Shown here piece after piece: positions 1 through 11,845 of a DNA stretch of 64,000 nt. This DNA is from Vigna angularis (lineage: Eukaryota > Streptophyta > Magnoliopsida > Fabales > Fabaceae), in NCBI RefSeq assembly GCF_016808095.1, contig NC_068975.1:31705001-31769000 (forward strand), read 5' to 3'. Both the position numbers and the translations under genes were made by a program. Under the pieces are notes generated by a model, which did not search any database, had not been told where the DNA came from, and saw only the letters and a list, made by a program, of their open reading frames with translations. Numbering within the stretch: the stretch's first letter is position 1; each line of letters begins with the position of its first letter.

Positions 1-392
1 CCCATAACTCGTTTGCTACCCGCACCCGCAGGTATTTTAAAACACGCATGTACCAACGAATACCCGCAAAAAGTTTAAAAAAATATATTTTATACATTTT
101 TTAAATAAAATTTAAATAAAATTACAATATATATATATATAATATAAAGTAAATTCAATATAAATTAAAATTTAATTTTAATTAAATTTAACCTAATAAA
201 ATATAAATTAATTTTATTTTTAATTAAATTTAATTTAAAAGAATTAATAATTTTTGTTATTTTTTGCGGGTAGCAGATACCCGCATCCGACCCGTTTAGA
301 AGCGGGTATTAAAATACCTGCTACTCGTCGCGGGTAATAAATATCTGCGGGTAGTAACTACCCGTTGCACCGCAGATTTTTTTGTCATCCCT
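1..392. mobile_element. Truncated hAT-like or MITE repeat rich in CCCGC/GGGTA, left end outside the window
   Basis: GC-rich words (acccgc, gcgggta) occur in both orientations at 1-60 and 255-375, around an AT-rich core at 65-255. The two flanks read as an inverted repeat. The right boundary is probably the reverse complement of TAGGGATGACAAAAA near 378-392, a terminus style seen in plant hAT-type non-autonomous elements. The left terminus lies before base 1, so no target-site duplication can be tested. No coding capacity is visible. The family name is inference. Confidence 0.5.
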
Positions 393-1663
393 AATTCTTC
401 TTCCTTGCTCGTCTGATTGAAGAACCGAGACTGTAGGATTGATCCTTGCGGCGAGCTCTTCAATGTAGACCTATTAGTTTCTCCATTTGAGTAAGTTGAA
501 TTTTCAACCCTTTTCCTGGGTCTTTTTGTACCTATTGCATGTAGGTACTACTTAGTTTGCATGCGTCCTTTAAGTCTTCAGTTTGAGTCTATGTTAATCA
601 GTGATTTTAATGGCTTACTTTGATCATATTTCTATTGTTCCTAGGAGAAGATAGAGTTTCCTAACCTTTTAGAGTTGTTTTAGTGATCCTAGAGTTGTTT
701 GGTCGCTTATGAGGTAAGGGGAACTAATTACTTTGTTGTTATTTAGTAGTCATGTTTATTTGATGTTTGCATCATTGTATGATAGTTGAATTGAGTAATT
801 GAGTTGCTTCATGAAATTTGACTTGTTGAGTTGTTCGATGAAGTTTGGTATGTTGAGTGGGATTTGATGAATTCTTGTGTGTAGTCTATTTGTTGATATT
901 GTACTTAATTGTTAATGAGTTGTGAATATTTATTTGACTATTTTGATTTAGTTGATGGTTAACTATTGAGCTTTAGTTGGATAATAGATTAGAAGAATGG
1001 TGAGTTTTTGGTTGAAAATGAGATTTGACAGGTGAAATTCTTAAAGAATGATTTTGATGTAATTTTGAAGTTTGTGGGCTGTGTTTAGGTCATTTAGAAC
1101 TTGGTTAGTTCTAAATTTGTAGAAAATTTGGTTTTTATAGAGTGGAACCCGTTATATGAGTTTTTGGGTAGTTGTAAATTTCACTAATTTTTAATTTTTT
1201 TAATTAGTAGTTCAACTTTTATTCTAAATTGACTTCTCTGCTTACTAACTTTATTTTAATTTTATAGAAAAATATTTCATTTGATACATAATACACAATT
1301 ATGAAATAAGTTTAAAAATACTAATTTCATTATAATATTTGTTTACTTGGGATAGAAATTAGCCAAGTAAAGAATTGATGTTCCATATTTATTTAAATAT
1401 AATGAAAGTCCGCGTTGAAATAAAATTAATAACTTATGATATTTTTATGTGTATCATATAATTGTCTGGTCAGCTATTGACTAGATGGTTTATGTTATAG
1501 ACAATGTGAGGAGTACCTCATTCTTTTTACCACCTGCCAACTGATTAGTCAAGTCTTGGATTTGTTGAACGACCATGTCGAAAAACCTTAAACATCATTA
1601 ATTATGAAGTTTATAGACAAAATTGGTTTATTGATTATTGTGTCATGATTAGACATATGTTAA

Positions 1664-1801
1664 TTATAAATTTATCTCAAAACTTATAAATATGAATTTG
1701 GAATAATAAGATAAATGATTATATTTATTATAAATTTATCTCAAAACTTATAAATATGAATTTGGGATAATAAGATAAATAATTATATTTATTATAAATT
1801 T
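1664..1801. repeat. 64-bp tandem duplication (about 2.1 copies)
   Basis: The unit beginning ttataaatttatctcaaaac starts at 1664 and again at 1728, and a third partial unit starts at 1792. The first two units differ at only a few positions. The unit is AT-rich with no coding potential; it looks like a local replication or unequal-exchange duplication. Confidence 0.85.
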
Positions 1802-2404
1802 AAAATTTTACCGAGTGATCTATGGTCGGAATATATTGATAGATATTCTCATACAACTTGGATATTGAAAACGACGTATGAAATTTTAGAAAAGAAAAAG
1901 ACGTGAAGTTCTAATTATAATTTCAAACTCCACACTCAAAACACTATGATTGAAAATTTCATATATTTTTGTAATTGTTTTTATGGAGCAAAATAAATAG
2001 TTACATAGAAACAACTTTATACATCATGAGTGTGACTTTTAATTAATAGACAATTGTATAGAGGCTCGATGATATTTTGAATGAATGAGTTGATATATAG
2101 ACTTGCTATTTAAAACTGAAGTGTTTGTCAGTTTTGCAGAGTGTTGGGGTAAAAGTACTTTTAGAAAACAATCACAGTTTTATTGAATAAGTAAAGCTGC
2201 AAAAGAATGATAATGAATTACGAATGTATTGATATAGTAACGACAAAGTCGTGGGTGGGGGAAGAAGAATTTCGTTCATCTTAGGAACCACACATGCAAA
2301 CAACTTCTCCTTCTCCATCACTAGCCCATAGACCATACTTTCAATACCCAAAGGACAAAACCTTTCACCTTTTTCACCAATAATTTAACCGCATTATTTC
2401 TTGA

Positions 2405-2590
2405 ATAATGATACTTTTAAACATTTTTTTGACAACATTTTAATATCATTTACGTGTGTCATTATGTGATTGATCTATGTTAGTGTTTAAAATTATTATT
2501 ATTAATTATGGAGTAATTTTAGACCAATCAAAAAATAACACGTAAATAATATTAAAATATTATAAAAAAATGTTGTCAAAATATCATTAT
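2405..2590. mobile_element. Small inverted-repeat element (MITE-like)
   Basis: The left part runs ATAATGATACTTT, TTGACAACATTTTAATAT, TTTACGTGT, then GATTGATCTA. The right part read on the minus strand repeats the same series: ATAATGATATTTTGACAACA, TTTTAATATTATTTACGTGT, GATTGGTCTA. The whole is therefore an imperfect hairpin of about 186 bp. No clear TSD is seen, so superfamily is not assigned. Confidence 0.65.
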
Positions 2591-3872
2591 CCTTATTTCT
2601 TTACCTTTAACATTTTATATATGTTTTTCCTACTTCTATTTTAACATTCAATAAAAAATTTATACACATCTTCCATCCGTTATTTTATCTTCCAATTTCT
2701 TATAAATATAAAACTTGACATTTTAATTACTATAATTTAAACTTTTTGTGTCATGATTATATACAGAGAAAACTGATTATGTAATATTGAACTTATCCTT
2801 TCATAAAATAAAAAATACATTAAAATGATAACATAACTGACAAAATAACGTTATCATATGAACATGATAAACAACATAATGCGATAGTTATAGTATGATA
2901 TATGGTACACCATACAAACTGAAATGATATTATAGCATTTGACGTAAATCATATTAAGTTTATATTGTAATAACTTTATTTCAAAATTTAGTTTCATTTG
3001 AACTTAAATAGTATATTTTATTTGTATAAATAGTTTCTTTTTTTACTATAACTTTAAAACTATTATTTTGATTTAACTTTACAAAAGTGATTCCTGAACC
3101 TAAAAATAAAGGGTATTACAAGAAGTTCAATGTTAATTAAGTTTTCTTTTCTAAAAAAAAGCTAATTTATAAATCAATAACTCACATATTAAAATATTGA
3201 TATCCCCATAAAACAAATTATCGATAATAAATGTGACACTAGACTTTCTATTGATGACAGCCCATTAGTGAGAAGTGTTTACAATAATACCCATAAATTA
3301 TGACTAAAAATTTCTTGTAGTGGTTTTTAGGCAATAATGATAGAAAGAAAGGTGAAGAAGTGACAAAGGAAATATTTGACAAAATGTATCACTTATGGTT
3401 CAACAAAAATATGCTAGTAAATAAATTAATAAAAGTTGTAGATTTCACTAATTTTATTCGTTTGTAAAACTATACAAATGAATCAATAGAGTAAAAAATA
3501 TTAATATAAATGATTATGTATTTGAACACAGTCTATTCCTTTTTTGTTGAGAGCAAATTTACTTTTAAAAAAATTGATATATAATTTAATATATATGTGA
3601 TAGATTTGAAGTGTTGAAACATGGTTAGCTTGATATGATGTTGGTAAAGTAATATGCTTACCCTTCAACAAAAAGAATAACCTTCATTAATATGCTACAA
3701 CTGCAAAGAGTTCACGTGACAAGTTCATTATAATATGCTTCTTACACAGAAAGCTGTAGAGATGTTAAACTATAGTGCCAGTTGAAAAACAATGCATTTT
3801 TTATTATTTGGAAGATAAAACAAACTGAGTATCTTGTATTTTATAAAAGTAAGGATTAAGAAAAAGTAAAGT

Positions 3873-3877
3873 GCGGG

Positions 3878-3920
<43 letters not shown>

Positions 3921-3945
3921 ACGTGTTCGATCCACGTTCACCGCA
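3873..3945 (+). tRNA. tRNA-Phe (GAA)
   Basis: This is a 73-nt cloverleaf with acceptor GCGGGGA, D-arm sequence TAGCTCAGTTGGGAGAGC and anticodon GAA at 3906-3908 in the loop CTGAAGA. The T-loop is TTCGATC, and the discriminator base is A with no encoded CCA. The acceptor stem has one G-A mismatch at the fifth pair. The T-stem is ACGTG/CACGT and is fully paired. Both internal Pol III promoter boxes (A box in the D arm, B box in the T arm) are present, and no intron interrupts it. It should be a functional cytosolic tRNA. Confidence 0.96.
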
Positions 3946-3951
3946 TTTTTT
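3946..3951 (+). terminator. Pol III poly-T terminator of tRNA-Phe
   Basis: Six consecutive T residues follow the discriminator base of the tRNA directly, which is the standard RNA polymerase III termination signal. Confidence 0.85.
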
Positions 3952-4129
3952 AAATTTAGTTTTTTAGTTTCCTTTATTTGGGCTTGGGCTTATGAATGAT
4001 TAATTAAACTAAAGAGTTGCTCGCTCCATGCACCATCTCATATCTAATTTGTCTTTTTATAAAACGAATGTCAATATCTATTTCACCTCCAACAGATGAT
4101 GACATCCTTTTACATATTTTATATTTTAG

Positions 4130-4880
4130 TTTATTGTTTTTATTTAAAATAAAATTCAACGGATGTGACCATATTCGTTAACGGATGGGCCACATCCGTT
4201 TAATAGACTTTTAAAAGTATTTTATTTATTATTTAAATAATAATATATAAATTAAATTAATAATTATTATTTTATTAAATAAAATAAAATTAATTTATAA
4301 ATAATTGAGTAATCATTTAAAATAAATTAAATAATATTTATATATTAATTTAAAATATAAAAAATTAAAAAACTAAAAACTAAAAAGAAAAAACTAATTC
4401 AACGGATGTCCACATCCGTTTAGTACTTTTATAACAAAATTTTTAATTATTATTTAAATAATAATACATAAATTAAAATTAATAATAATTATTTTATTAA
4501 ATAAAATAAAATAAATTTATAAATAATTAAGTAATAATTTTAAAATAATTAAATAATATTTATATATTAATTTAAAATACAAAAATTAAAAAACTAAAAA
4601 CTAAAAAAAAAAATTAACGGATGTCGTCGTTTTAATATATTTATAAAAAATATTTTAATTATTATTTAAATAATAATACATAAATTAAATTAATAATTAT
4701 TATTTTAGTAAATAAAATAAAATTAATTTATAAATAATTAAGTAATAATTTTTTAAAAATTAAATAATATTTATATATTAATTTAAAATACAATAAATTA
4801 AAAAACTAAAAATAAAAAAAAAAACTCAACGGATGTGGTACATCCGTTGAAGAAAAGAGGTGGGGGTATAGGATATTTTA
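4130..4880. repeat. Tandem AT-rich repeat (about 215-bp units) with a hairpin in most units
   Basis: Three successive units share the order: AT-rich block (aaataataata-cataaatt and following), aataattaagtaataatttt, aactaaaaactaaaaa, then a hairpin built on AACGGATGT/ACATCCGTT. AT-block anchors fall near 4232, 4455 and 4668. Hairpins occur at 4159-4202, 4401-4420 and 4827-4849; the copy near 4612-4630 has decayed. A fourth unit, truncated on its left, lies at 5306-5515. No protein is encoded. Confidence 0.75.
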
Positions 4881-4885
4881 AAATA

Positions 4886-5100
4886 GGCTTAATACCCTAT
4901 TTTGTCCCCAGTTTCGTTCGAAAATGTCAAATTAATTCATCCTTTAAAAAGTGCGTCAATTACGTCCTTACTTAATAAAATTTATATCAATAAAATCCCT
5001 TCCGTTAATTATTTTTCTTTCTCTTCTACTTTTTCTGTGCAACGTAGCAACTTTTTTTCTCTCTTCTACTATTCTTCTTCTCTCTCTTCTACCAATTTTG
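4886..5100 (+). mobile_element. Single MULE-type terminal repeat, same family as the Pack-MULE ends at 27359-29441
   Basis: The sequence starts GGCTTAATACCCTATTTTGT and continues with CCCCAGTTTCGTTC, TCAAATTA.TCATCCTTTAA and TCTCTCTTCTAC. These match, in the same order, the terminal repeats of the element at 27359-29441. No opposite end is found within a few hundred bases, so this is a solo end or a fragment. It sits between unit 3 and the truncated unit 4 of the hairpin tandem repeat. Confidence 0.55.
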
Positions 5101-5305
5101 TTAATGATTTAATTTTATAACAAAAGTTAGTGATTTAAGCATAATAAATTAAAAAATATGTTTTATAGATAAAATTAAATAATTATCATTTTATCTTAAC
5201 GATAAATATGATATAAATTTAAATATAAATAATGAATATTATATTAAAATGAAATTGAAATTGTTATTTTAAATTGCAAATTATTATTATTATTATTATA
5301 AAAAT

Positions 5306-5515
5306 TGCAAATAAAATAAAATTAATTTATAAATAATTAAGTAATAATTTTTAAAAAATTAAATAATATTTATATATTAATTTAAAATACAATAAATTAA
5401 AAAACTAAAAATTAAAAAGAAAAAACTCAATGGATGTGGTACATCCATTGAAGAATTTTTCTTCAACATCTGTTGAAGAAAAGAGGTGGGGTTATAGGAT
5501 ATTTTAAAATATAAA
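5306..5515. repeat. Fourth, left-truncated unit of the hairpin tandem repeat
   Basis: From about 5306 the sequence repeats the unit seen at 4640-4880, including the tail agaggtgggg-tataggatattttaaaata. Its hairpin (5428-5450) has arms CAATGGATGT and ACATCCATTG around GGT. Compared with 4827-4849 both arms changed at the paired position, so pairing is kept. A second palindrome, CTTCAACA-TC-TGTTGAAG, is at 5461-5478. Confidence 0.7.
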
Positions 5516-7043
5516 AGATAGTTTTAGAATTTAAAAAAAATATGGTGGTACAGTAAGAAAAGTGAGGTGGTGTAGGGAGTAACCTCGTTAAGCTAGCAGA
5601 TCAAGCGATTTTGTTGATCCATTTCTTATTTAGCCTAGTTGATTTGACCCACAGAATATACGAATTAGGGTCACTTATTCTCGAGTAGTCCGTGTAACTA
5701 ACAACTTTTTAAATATTCATTACTTTGTAATTTTATTGTTTAAAAATCGTAAAAGTGGTACAATTTTTTGTGAAAATTTATTTATTAATTAGTTATAGAT
5801 GGAATAATAAGTTGAAAAACATGAAGTAATGGCCAGCCTTTTTAAATTTTTATGAAGGGTAGGTGTTCAATAATTCACTATTTTTCCTCAGTGAGTATAA
5901 TAGGGTGAACTAATGCATCAAATCAATTTGAAGATGGACAAACAGGATAAACACACGAAGTAAAGGTTAGTCACACATTAATATAATATTTGAAGCATAT
6001 AATTTATAGAAATAAAACAAGATTTAAATATACTTTTACTCTTATATAATAAGTTTTTGATTTGACTCTTATAACTTTTCTTTCATCTTGTAAAAATTGA
6101 AATCATTATTTTTAATCTTATCAAATGTATGATTTTGGTCTCAATTCTTATAAAATATTTATCTTTATTTTTGTCCTTAAAAATAAATAAAATATCTTAC
6201 ATATCTTAAATTTTTAAGACGTTACTTACTAACATTATTATACTACTAGTAAACGCCATTTTGAAGGATCATTTAACTTTTTACTTAACACACCACAGTC
6301 ATTTAAACAAAGCACGTAATATAGTAAATAAAAACTAATTTTGAAATATTATAGGAACCAAAATTGAAAATAGTTCACTTTATAGATACCAACTTATGTT
6401 AGTCTGTAGATGATCTCACAGTTATAATACCAAAAAAAATAAAATAATACAATTAGATATTGGGTACAATAATAATTTTTAGAGTAAAATTATTGGTTCA
6501 ATGTGTTTAACTTACTGATTATATGGGTTAAGGGGTCATCAACAGATTATTGGGTCAGCTTGTAGACCAACTAAGGTTTTGAATATGAATTGTTTAACAT
6601 TTTCTAAGTAAATAAAAAGAAATAAAATATAAGAAATTGAACTGTTGTCCCTCTAACTCCCAATTTTATTGATAACAGATGTTTCATGTGAGATAAACAA
6701 AAACCATAAACAACAGGGGAGTAATAAAACGTCTAAACCCTGTTTGTGATAATAGTTTTTGTTTGTGTGTGTCTCTCCTCACATGAGAACATGTCTTGTA
6801 AAAATTCACCTAAGAAGATTCACTTCCATTATGTATACTACAAAGATTGATTAACAACTATAATTTCACAATGCATATTTAATTACAACCACACTCCCTT
6901 TTTACTTTCTTGAAAGGAGCACCTATCTTAAGGACTAAGTTTTAGAACAGCAGGTCATTCAGAAATCATTTGCTCTAAGAGATGCAGAATAATCCTATAA
7001 ATCCTACCACCTCAAAAAGACTAATAATTTTTCCTTTTTAGCC
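5516..7043. other. Intergenic DNA downstream of the GH17 gene
   Basis: No coding region was found. About 6010-6400 carries phrases such as ttggtctcaattcttataaa and taggaaccaaaattgaaaat, which resemble decayed ends of MULE-type repeats, but no TSD or intact inverted repeat could be fixed. The 3' untranslated region of the minus-strand glucanase gene should extend into 6900-7043. Confidence 0.5.
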
Positions 7044-9414
7044 TCAAAGAACGAATAACAACAAAAGGGGGAAAACAGCAACCAAGTAATTGTGCAGAAT
7101 GTTGTAGATTGCACTTATTTCAATGCTTCTAAAGGCTCTTAACCTTAAATTATCCCCTGCATTGCTTGAGTGAGTGATGTTCACTACTTGCTTTGTCCTG
7201 TTGCTTAAACTCCTACTGCATCAACAGTACGAGAAAACAAACATTAGATAAAGCAATTACTTACTTTTTGTTTTCAAAAAGTTTAGATCCATAAAACAAC
7301 GTGAAAAACTGGGCAGATTAGCAGACAATGCTTCGTACCTTCCAGGAAATATACAGCTGCCGCGACCTGCAAAGAAAAACGTGTTTATATTTAAGTAGGT
7401 ATAGAGAAAATATGATTGCATTGCGTGTATACTCAATATAACTGGGTTGGCAGTAAACTGTGCAAATTGAACACTGAATAGCAAGAAAGTGACTGTTATA
7501 TGGACAAATCTCAGCAACTGTCGGGGTAAACAGCCAAACAGAGGACCTGCTATCACCAATTCTGTTTTGACGAAAGAGAATTAGAACTCTTTTTCCAATC
7601 AATTTTAACCAACTGTGTTCCAATCCTAAAAGCAGAGTCTAGTCAAAGTGCCTTTGCATTATCATACCAGAAATCATTGCCTCGCCACAGTTCTAGTTTA
7701 CCCATTTCCCAATCGAAAGTAGAAATCATTATTATTCACAACTCTGTTCTTTATCTTAGACCATAGATTCTCCCTCAACACCATAAAACAAGCTTATGAG
7801 GTAAAACATGAAGCAGTATAACCACATGCTAACAAATGAAAACGGAAACGCCCTTCACTCTGAAAGAGTCTAGTGAAATATAACCGCATATACATTAAAA
7901 CCCCAGGAAGATTTATAAGCAAGCACAAGGAGGAAGCAACCAACATAATACAAAGACTAAATGTCTACCAAAAATGAATTGAATGATTAGAAACCAATAC
8001 AAAAAGTCTAAATCAACCAAAAAAGACGAGAGATTTAATTTAAAAACTTACTGGGGTCAGTGGTTGTGATCATGGCTACCCCTTTGAAGTCACAAGATCC
8101 AGGAGACTTCCCCTGACTCTGGTAATAGCTATCAAAAGCATAAGAAGCATGATTCTTAACATTATTCGGCTGAAAACAACTCTCCCCAGGCTGGATCTCA
8201 GAGCAATTCGCTCTCCCTGGTCCACACGCCCAATCCAACGCAGCCTGCAAAACCTTCAAATCAACACCATCCCCAGCAACACAGTATGTCTGATTAGCAT
8301 TATCACTGGCCAGAAAAGCCCCAACCCCAGACACACGAAGCAAATAAGCCGGCGTAGCATTCCCATAAAACAAACCCCAATAAGCTTCAGACAGAGGCGG
8401 GGACCTCAAATCTTCGTTAAAAAGCTCATATATATAAACACTAGAAGTGATTTCGGGATGCAAAGGGGTGCCACTCCGATCCAAAACATGCTTAATAAGA
8501 TTCGAATTGAATGTGACAGCGTTGGAAAGTGTGGCATAGGGTTCTTTGGAGTCCCCTTTGGAAGGCCAGCCGGTTTCCGTGACAAGAACGACGATGTCAG
8601 AGACATTGAGGTTCTTCATGGAGAAGTACGCAGCGTCGATCATGGCGTCGAGGAGGTTGGTGTAGTGAAGAAGAGTGTTGGGATCAACCATTTGTTTGGA
8701 AGCGGGGAGGGTCTTGAAAAGCGTGTTATCGAGAGGGACGAGGTTTTTGTTCTGCATGAAGACATAGTAGGGGTAGAGGTTGAGCATTAAGGGGGAATTG
8801 GTTTGAGAGAGGAAATGGAGGAGAGGGAGGACGAAGGACTCGAGGGTTTGGTTGAAGAAGGCCTGAGAGGGCGGGAAAGGGTTGAGGATGATGGAGGCGG
8901 AGTGAGGAGTGGAAACCACCACGTCCTTGTGGAGGTTGGACTCCACGAGGGCGGCGTGGAGGGAGAGGAGTGCGGGGAGGAGGAGCGGCGCGGCGGAGGG
9001 GAGTGTGGTGAGGACCTCATCGCCGACTGAGACGGCGGAGATTCGGGTGGCGGGGCGGAATGCGGCGACGTTTTTGCGGATCCAGGAGGAGGCAGTGGCG
9101 TTGGAGGAACCGATTGCGAGGAGCTGGTTGTTGGGGACGCTGATGGTGACGTGGATGTCGGTGCCCGACAGGGCGCGAAGGATGTCGGGGTTGGCGTCGT
9201 AGAGACGGATATGAGTGATCTTTTGGTGTTTGAGGAAGTTCACGAGGTCTGGTGCGGGTAAGAGGTTGGAGACGTCTGTGCCGATGTTCACGCCCACGAA
9301 TGGCGCGTTGGCTTGGTCGGAAATAGCCGCATGATGTTGGGTAAACGCTAGGATTAGTAACAGTGAGAATGAAAAGATGAGATGATCAGTTGAGTTTATC
9401 ATTGGAATCTTCAA
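7044..9414 (-). CDS. Glucan endo-1,3-beta-glucosidase (GH17) with X8/CBM43 domain, GPI-anchored
   Basis: The enzyme hydrolyses beta-1,3-glucan (callose) at the plasma membrane, wall or plasmodesmata. Three exons: 9414-8052, 7366-7339 (28 nt) and 7215-7044; all junctions are GT-AG and give 520 residues. Seen: an N-terminal signal peptide (hydrophobic SFSLLLILAF, residues 14-23); a GH17 barrel at about 39-365 with proton donor Glu133 (SVGDEVL) and nucleophile Glu280 (TETGWPSKG). The X8 carbohydrate-binding domain begins YCVAGDGVD at 377; its cysteine-rich end (GSCIFPG) is completed by the 28-nt microexon. Exon 3 adds a hydrophilic Ser/Asn-rich linker and a hydrophobic tail (VAVFPLLLLFVL), a GPI-attachment signal. 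The third exon boundary is hand-placed but restores frame and a plausible GPI tail. The first ATG precedes the signal peptide directly. Family assignment is very secure; which paralogue it is cannot be decided here. Confidence 0.93.
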
Positions 9415-11361
9415 TTTTCCAATTCAGTTTGTCTTGCTCCTCAGCTTCGCTTTCTGGCATTGTCTTTTGAGGGGGGTTCTCTGTTTCACCATTGGTGAGT
9501 GGGAAAGTAGCCAAGAAACTGTGCTGTGTTTAGATTTGGGAGTTTAAGTTAGTGTGTGCGCGTTATTCTTGACTTTGGGTGTAGTTTTATGAAGAAGCTT
9601 TGTCGGTTCAAATCCAACGGATTTTCATATCCTTCCATCAATCTTAGCATCATCAGAAGTTCTTACATGCGGTACATTACATATGTCTAGTCTAATTGTC
9701 TTTCTCGTTATAATTAAATTAACTATAAAAATTGCACTAAGAAGGGTGAAGTGATAAATAAAGAAAGTGATGGCTTCATTGTGTGTAGTATTAACAATGA
9801 CTTTACTTTCTTTTACCCAATTACGTTCGTGGCACACTAATAGATGATTCTTAAATTTGAACACTACAACAGCCTGGCTTCTGCAGAGACACGTTCCTTC
9901 TTCACTGCTGCATCCAAAAGCTTCTCTTCTTCTCTTGCTTTCAGCATCTCCCACGTTCTCTTATTAGATACAAACTTCATAAACAGATCTATATAATACT
10001 AGTATATTGTTATTCTACCATAAAAAATACTTACCTAATTAAACCACTTATTCAGACAGTTTCTCCCAAAGAAATCGAACTTTATGACCCAAAAGCATTT
10101 GATCATTTATCTTGAACACCTGTAAAGGTGTGTGCCATCCAAAAGCTTCTATAATATAAATGTTTATTTTTTACTTTGTCATTTAGGATATACATTTAAA
10201 ACGAAAGAAAATTCAGTACTTACAACATTGACATCATATCAGTTGTATTGAGATGTTTCTTCATTCTATATAAAAGGAAGACATACTAGAATACCACAAA
10301 CTTACTATCAGACTATATTTTCATAAGAACTTATTTTCTAAACGTCATTTTTACTGTTTCACCACTGTTAAATATTTGAATACTTAATAATCTATTGCTA
10401 CCTGATCCCATAAAGGGAACTTTCGGTTACCAACTTTACCACCGTATATTTGCTCACTTGGAAGCTTTTATTTTTCAATGACAATCGCCATGATTAGCTA
10501 AAGAATAACCATGATTATGTTTGCTTAAATAGACAACTTAAGAACAATGAAAAAGAAAAAGTGGAGGATATTGAGATGTCTGAATTTCTGCCCACTAAAA
10601 TACTCTCTTTTTGGGGGGATTGATAGTGCGTGTGGACGATGTTGGACAGCCACAGGTAGGTAGAGTTGTTCAAATGAAAACTGCAAGTCTTCTTAACCAA
10701 TGATAAAGTTGAGAAAAAAATAAGACTTTACTAGAAAAAGAATAAAAGGCCAGCCAGACCTTAAATAGACATAAATAATGATTGCATTTCAATTGAGTAA
10801 AATTTGCTTCAATTTTCTGTTTGGACATCAAGAAGCTAGTCAATGGAGAAATAAAACATGCTTCAAAAAATAATCAATAAGGATTCAATGATTTACCAAT
10901 CAGAAATGAGAAATGAGAATCCGAAGAAATAAAGGGGTAAAGAACACTTTTGATTTTAATCTATATAAGATATTTTACACTATATCATGCAATACTATAA
11001 ATAAAAATAGTAAAATCAATAAATTTATTTTCATCTTTATATAATTTCGACTTTTTTTATTTTTATCAAATATAAAATTTAAACTCACTCTTTAATTTTT
11101 GAAAACTTAAGAAATCACAAACACAAATAAATTTGTTACAGTGTATGTACTATTATAAATATTTGAAAGCAATAGCTTTCGTAACAGAATTAATTTGGTC
11201 CCACTAACATAAATGCCAAATAGTACTCTTGGATGATTTAATAATTACATAATTTATTGTTTCTGGTAATGGGCAAGAATTTCCCATATTGCTTCATTAT
11301 GTCCATGTTATACTAAAAAGGTGGACCACATCCGTCGATTGGTCTCTCGTTTTTGGTGCGA
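9415..11361. other. Intergenic DNA upstream of the GH17 gene
   Basis: The first 150-200 bases should contain the promoter and leader of the minus-strand glucanase gene. Beyond that no gene is supported. A short reading frame at 9864-9980 (-) is discussed under rejected items. The rest is AT-rich and without recognisable repeats. Confidence 0.5.
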
Positions 11362-11739
11362 TCTATTTAAGAGTCATTCTTCCTGCATCTCACCATCATC
11401 GTCCTGCACCTCTAAAAAAAAATTTAATTCCAAAGTGTGCCCTTGTCACAGTCAACGAGGAGAGAGAAAATTTAAAAAGTTTAGTTAAATTTGAACTCCC
11501 CTTCTTCCCTGCCGCATCTCACACAGTGAAACCCTAACCTACACCCCCTCCTTCCTTCCTCTTTTTCTCTCTGTGTTGTCTCTGCCATCCCAAACTGCCC
11601 GCGTTCCTCCGTTTTCCTCACAGATCTGAGCTGGCGTCCAGGTTAGTAGCTTGCATCTACTATATTTGTTTGCTGTAATATGTAGTTGGTTCGGTTGCTG
11701 GGTCGTGTTCGGAGCTCGTTGGAGGTGTACGGATCAGAA

Positions 11740-11845
11740 CCGCATTTCGATATGCGGCAAGGATAAATGCATTTCGAACTGCGGTAAGCACGAACCGCAA
11801 TTCGATCTGCAGCACACATACACAGCGCCGCGTTTCGATGTGCGG
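11740..11845. repeat. Left cluster of four GC-rich near-palindromes inside the 1.6-kb MULE
   Basis: Four copies of an 18-bp motif, consensus CCGCAYTTCGAWRTGCGG, lie at 11740-11757, 11767-11783, 11795-11812 and 11828-11845, spaced 27-33 bp apart. Arms of 4-6 bp pair around a TTCGA core. The motif is very GC-rich compared with the surrounding AT-rich element. Copies carry scattered mismatches, most often in the right arm. Confidence 0.85.

Larger units (their letters stand above)
393..3872. other. Intergenic AT-rich DNA, no gene recognised
   Basis: No supported coding region is present. The stretch 395-720 is less AT-rich and resembles a transcribed leader, but no open reading frame or domain follows it. 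A 64-bp tandem duplication (1664-1801) and a small inverted-repeat element (2405-2590) are listed separately. The remainder is simple AT-rich sequence. Confidence 0.6.

Noticed and set aside
6010..6400. Possible MULE or retroelement ends resembling ttggtctcaattcttataaa
   Set aside because: Too decayed to define termini or a TSD; mentioned only within the intergenic description.
8149..9202. Several plus-strand open frames over the glucanase gene
   Set aside because: They are antisense to a GH17 exon with clear catalytic motifs and show no family features; the high GC content reduces stops.
9864..9980. A 38-codon minus-strand frame with a charged helix (MLKAREEEKLLDAAVKKERV)
   Set aside because: The composition looks protein-like and could be a leftover exon, but I recognise no family and found no neighbouring exons, so it is not called as a gene.
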